Origin: Methanosarcinales archaeon
GTDB lineage: Archaea; Halobacteriota; Methanosarcinia; Methanosarcinales; Methanocomedenaceae
DNA: 38,724 nt
Direction of reading: 5' to 3'
Assembly: GCA_021108405.1 (NCBI GenBank)
Contig: JAIOQW010000305.1
Span: 1-38,724 of the forward strand
In this document: positions 36,476 to 38,724 of the stretch, in pieces
Layout of the letters: the number at the start of each line of letters is the position of its first letter
How positions within the stretch are numbered: position 1 is the stretch's first letter
Made by a program: the position numbers and the translations under genes
Notes under the pieces: generated by a model
Database searches by the model: none
What the model was told of the DNA's origin: nothing
What the model saw: the letters and a program-made list of their open reading frames with translations, nothing else

Positions 36476-36512
36476 ATATACCAAAGTTATGTATCCACTT
36501 CAAAAAGTATGG
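36475..36512 (-). repeat. fragment of the modular hairpin repeat (end palindrome) with the GTATCCACT motif
   Basis: GATATACCAAAGTTATG resembles the end palindrome of copy 6, and GTATCCACTTCAAA follows, as beside copies 8 and 9. It is short and so only a likely fragment. Confidence 0.4.
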
Positions 36513-36721
36513 TAAAATGAAGGATTAATATAGACACGGATTAACGTACGATTATACCTTTCGGTTTGTTTTGTATATTTTTCATGTATGAGATAGAATA
36601 AATGTACCTAATATTTATCAAAAATATCAACATATTTGCTGAATGTAGGCGAAGAGAGATAGGCTAACATATACCCTATTATTTTATTAAGTGGTTTAAG
36701 TAGCATCCACAGTTTCAAATA

Positions 36722-36740
36722 TCGGGGGCACATCCCCCGA
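36722..36740. terminator. G5/C5 hairpin downstream of the zinc-ribbon gene
   Basis: TCGGGGG and CCCCCGA form a perfect 7-bp stem around CACAT, 27 bases after the stop of the minus-strand gene at 36,768. GAACCCCC follows, as in REP-like G-rich elements common in prokaryotes. It may end transcription of that gene. Confidence 0.6.
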
Positions 36741-36767
36741 ACCCCCTCGAACTAATGATTGTTGTTA

Positions 36768-37061
36768 TTATTCATCTTTTTCATCTTTAAAACGTTCATG
36801 CCATACATCCTTTATCTGTTCTGAATCGCGATATCTATAACTAGGTCTGCCAAGATCATTTGATGTGCCTCCTGTAAGTTTACATCGCTCACATTCAAAT
36901 ACTGCTTCAAACTTACCATTAATGTAATAGATAAATGGACGCAAAATTCTCTTTCTACCAGATCTGCAAATATGACATTCAGTTTTAATATTCTTAAATA
37001 AATGAGGAGACATTGTTAAATCAATTCTTTCTTCTAATGTGATATTTCTGGATTTCATCAA
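36768..37061 (-). CDS. zinc-ribbon protein, function unknown
   Basis: A 97-residue protein with two CxxC pairs, C29-x2-C32 and C57-x2-C60, separated by 24 residues with IYYINGKFEAVFECERC between, a typical zinc ribbon. The C-terminus is charged (SEQIKDVWHERFKDEKDE). Two Met codons begin the frame and either could be the start. It is 79 bp from the end of the IS110 transposase and in the same direction, so it might be carried along or simply be a neighbour. I do not recognise the family. Confidence 0.6.
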   Translation of the reverse strand: MMKSRNITLEERIDLTMSPHLFKNIKTECHICRSGRKRILRPFIYYINGKFEAVFECERCKLTGGTSNDLGRPSYRYRDSEQIKDVWHERFKDEKDE

Positions 37062-37139
37062 TTACTCACTATTTTGAACCTCAAATAAGATAGCTTAAGC
37101 TGATCGCTATTGTATTTGGTTTCTTCCCTTTTCTAATGC

Positions 37140-38342
37140 TTATGCCTGTTGTGTTTGATATTCTTTATTGTTATTTAATACCCAATAAACAATTCTTAGT
37201 AATTTAGCAGCTAAAGCATTTAATGCTGAATGAAAATGCTTTCCTTTATTCATTTTCTTTTCATAATATTTTCGTAGATTTACATCTTTCTGCCTTGCAA
37301 CATTTGCTGCTGTGAATAAAGCCCACCGAAGATCTGGTGATCCTCTCTTTGAAATATGTCCGGTTTTATTTTTGAACTTTCCCGAGTGATTTATAACCGG
37401 ATCAAGACCAGCAAAAGCAACTAACTTTTTAACATTACTAAATCTACTTATATCGCCAATTTCACCAAGAATAACTGCTCCTAAATAGCTGCCAATACCA
37501 GGAATCGATGTAATCTGTGTATTCATCTGATTCATCGACAGATTGATTTCTTTATCTAATGCTTGAATCTGTTTATTGTACATTTCAATTTCTAACACAA
37601 GTGTTTTGATTTCAATACTGACAATAGAATCAATTTCAGGCACAGTTAATATGTGCTCTATTTGATTGTATAACTCTTGTGCTTGTTCTCTTGATATTTG
37701 TGATCGTGAATTTTTTTTAATCATTTCAAAAATCTCTTCGATGGGCCTTGAAGCTGCAATTGAGGGAGATGAATATTCTTTTAGAATTGCCAGTGAAGTT
37801 TTTCCAAAAATACTCTTCATAACTGACTTATATCCAGGCCAAATCAAATCGAGATTGCGGATAAGCTGAATTTTACACTTGGTACGTTTATCCACATTTC
37901 GCTGACGTACTCTGCACAATTCTCTTAGCTGGTATATCGCTAAATTATCAAAAGTAGTTGAAACAGATGGTTCATGATAACGTAACATATCTGAAATGAT
38001 AGCGGAATCGATCTGATCTGTTTTTGTCTTGCGTATTTCCATTTTACGATAACCATTTGTTTGAATTGGATTAAAAAGTTTCACCAGACATCCATCTCGC
38101 TTAAGTGCAGAATATAATGGGAAACAGTATATTCCAGTTGCTTCCATGCCAAAAAATGCTTCTGCATTTTCTCCAGTATTAGCTTTAAATTTATCTACTG
38201 TTATGTAGAGTTTATTAAGACCTTCCTTTGTGTTCTTGATCTTAAATTGTTTGAGCACGTTCCCGTTGTTGTTTTTGATACAAATATCATGTTTATTTTT
38301 CGATACATCAATTCCAATTAATATTTTTATATTCTGATTCAT
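37140..38342 (-). CDS. IS110-family transposase
   Basis: A 400-residue recombinase of the IS110 family. The RuvC-like DEDD residues are Asp12 (GIDVSK), Glu67 (GMEATG), Asp109 and Asp112 (KTKTDQIDS). The C-terminal Tnp20 domain has SIPGIGSYLGAVILGEIGDISRF and then HSGKF (Ser320, the likely nucleophile serine) and GHISKRG. The protein appears complete. GGAGG lies 7 bases before the ATG (38,342). IS110 enzymes use a structured RNA from the region upstream of the gene to pair target and donor, and a fitting candidate is visible at 38,382-38,556. Confidence 0.95.
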   Translation of the reverse strand: MNQNIKILIGIDVSKNKHDICIKNNNGNVLKQFKIKNTKEGLNKLYITVDKFKANTGENAEAFFGMEATGIYCFPLYSALKRDGCLVKLFNPIQTNGYRKMEIRKTKTDQIDSAIISDMLRYHEPSVSTTFDNLAIYQLRELCRVRQRNVDKRTKCKIQLIRNLDLIWPGYKSVMKSIFGKTSLAILKEYSSPSIAASRPIEEIFEMIKKNSRSQISREQAQELYNQIEHILTVPEIDSIVSIEIKTLVLEIEMYNKQIQALDKEINLSMNQMNTQITSIPGIGSYLGAVILGEIGDISRFSNVKKLVAFAGLDPVINHSGKFKNKTGHISKRGSPDLRWALFTAANVARQKDVNLRKYYEKKMNKGKHFHSALNALAAKLLRIVYWVLNNNKEYQTQQA

Positions 38343-38381
38343 ATTTCGGCCTCCTTGGTTATATTTTATCTCAAATGTTAA

Positions 38382-38556
38382 GGCCGAGAGAACAATATTT
38401 CCTCCTTTTTCCTTCCCACAAGTTCGCTAGTTATATGTGATACATATTTATTTATATGGTCAAAACGTACTAATTCGTGTATTGAAAGGAAGAGAGGGTA
38501 ACAGGTTAATCAACGGGAACGAATCCCAAACACAGTGTTTGTTATCCCTCTCGGCC
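38382..38556 (-). ncRNA. candidate IS110 bridge RNA
   Basis: Directly upstream of the transposase a 175-base segment is closed by GGCCGAGAG (38,382-38,390) and CTCTCGGCC (38,548-38,556). Inside, GAGAGGGTAAC (38,492-38,502) pairs with GTTATCCCTCTC (38,541-38,552) with one bulged base, and its loop contains a GGGA/TCCC hairpin. A second stem, GGAAG (38,488-38,492) with CTTCC (38,412-38,416), encloses another loop. Two stem-loops with internal loops, upstream of the gene and of this length, are what IS110 bridge RNAs look like. Outer and inner stems share bases, so they cannot both form fully. Confidence 0.55.
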
Positions 38557-38572
38557 TACTTTCAGAGTAGGC
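38554..38572. repeat. perfect 7-bp hairpin at the upstream end of the IS110 element
   Basis: GCCTACT (38,554-38,560) pairs with AGTAGGC (38,566-38,572) around TTCAG. It lies at the edge of the candidate bridge RNA and may be close to the element's left end, whose exact position cannot be set without an empty site. Confidence 0.6.
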
Positions 38573-38662
38573 TGCAAGAAGTTATATTTTTTTTCCTGCG
38601 ATATAGGTGTATATACGAACACAGATTTACACAGATTATTGAAAAAAAGGATATGGTATTTC

Positions 38663-38724
38663 ATGACAGAGTCAAAAAATCATCATATTACTGAAAAAAT
38701 CATTGGAGCCGCTTATTTAAATCA
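38663..38724 (+). CDS. GxxExxY family protein, N-terminal fragment cut by the window end
   Basis: The first 20 codons read MTESKN then HHITEKIIGAAYLN, which matches the opening of GxxExxY (PDDEXK-like) proteins, whose function is unproven. The signature Gly-x-x-Glu-x-x-Tyr itself would lie beyond the window end. The leader has AACACAGATTTACACAG at 38,620-38,636, a kind of sequence often seen just before such genes. The rest cannot be seen here. Confidence 0.6.
   Translation, partial: MTESKNHHITEKIIGAAYLN

Noticed and set aside
38437-38694. Plus-strand frame of 85 codons over the IS110 upstream region
   Set aside because: It is antisense to the structured upstream segment and has no domain; the last part overlaps the likelier GxxExxY gene.
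1-38724. CRISPR array
   Set aside because: The only repeated units are the hairpin repeats, which are widely spaced and vary in length; no regular short repeat-spacer array is present.

Overview
This window looks like the chromosome of a low-GC methanogen-type euryarchaeon, most likely in or near the Methanosarcinales/ANME-2 group. The evidence is a split RNA polymerase (rpoB''/rpoB' and rpoA'/rpoA''), an archaeal rpoH-to-rps10 cluster, EF-1A and EF-2 with a diphthamide site, a tRNA-Lys with a bulge-helix-bulge intron, a Fae-Hps fusion, an archaeal DacZ, an archaeal pilin, and a relic PGF-CTERM tail. The exact genus cannot be read from the sequence.

Layout. 1-1,200: a small zinc-ribbon gene, a hairpin repeat interrupted by a 107-bp MITE-like insertion, a relic PGF-CTERM tail, and a first ACAGAG-type hairpin. 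1,210-3,822: clpB, with a second ACAGAG-type hairpin on its far side. 4,005-8,938: central metabolism (fae-hps, a LeuC/HacA-type dehydratase, an M29 aminopeptidase) and the diadenylate cyclase gene dacZ, followed by a lipoprotein. 9,790-12,438: a metallo-beta-lactamase-fold/AAA ATPase pair and a UPF0058 protein. 12,615-17,624: a divergent methyltransferase, an Sm-like protein, a winged-helix protein, a pilin, a secreted alkaline-phosphatase-superfamily protein and an MFS transporter. 17,832-31,209: tRNA-Lys, rpoH, rpoB'', rpoB', rpoA', rpoA'', rpl30e, nusA, rps12, rps7, fusA, tuf and rps10, all on the plus strand and tightly packed. 31,181-32,062: a convergent UbiV-like (U32-type) protein with four cysteines. 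32,646-36,093: a three-gene cassette with 4-bp overlaps (DUF262 protein, DUF3696-like AAA ATPase, unknown protein) that resembles a defence island. 36,094-38,724: a GC-rich structured intergenic segment, a zinc-ribbon protein, an IS110-family element with a candidate bridge RNA, and the start of a GxxExxY gene.

The most unusual feature is a family of modular intergenic repeats, about 155 bp when complete and built from up to six consecutive hairpins. At least nine copies or fragments lie in the window. Copies differ by loss of whole hairpins, and several stems carry paired, compensating changes. None lies inside the 13-kb rpo/str cluster. Several end just before a start codon, one supplies the last ten codons and the stop of a gene, and one begins within a stop codon. 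The other candidates for something undescribed are the DUF262/AAA/unknown cassette, the candidate IS110 bridge RNA, and the GC-rich structured segment near 36.33 kb.
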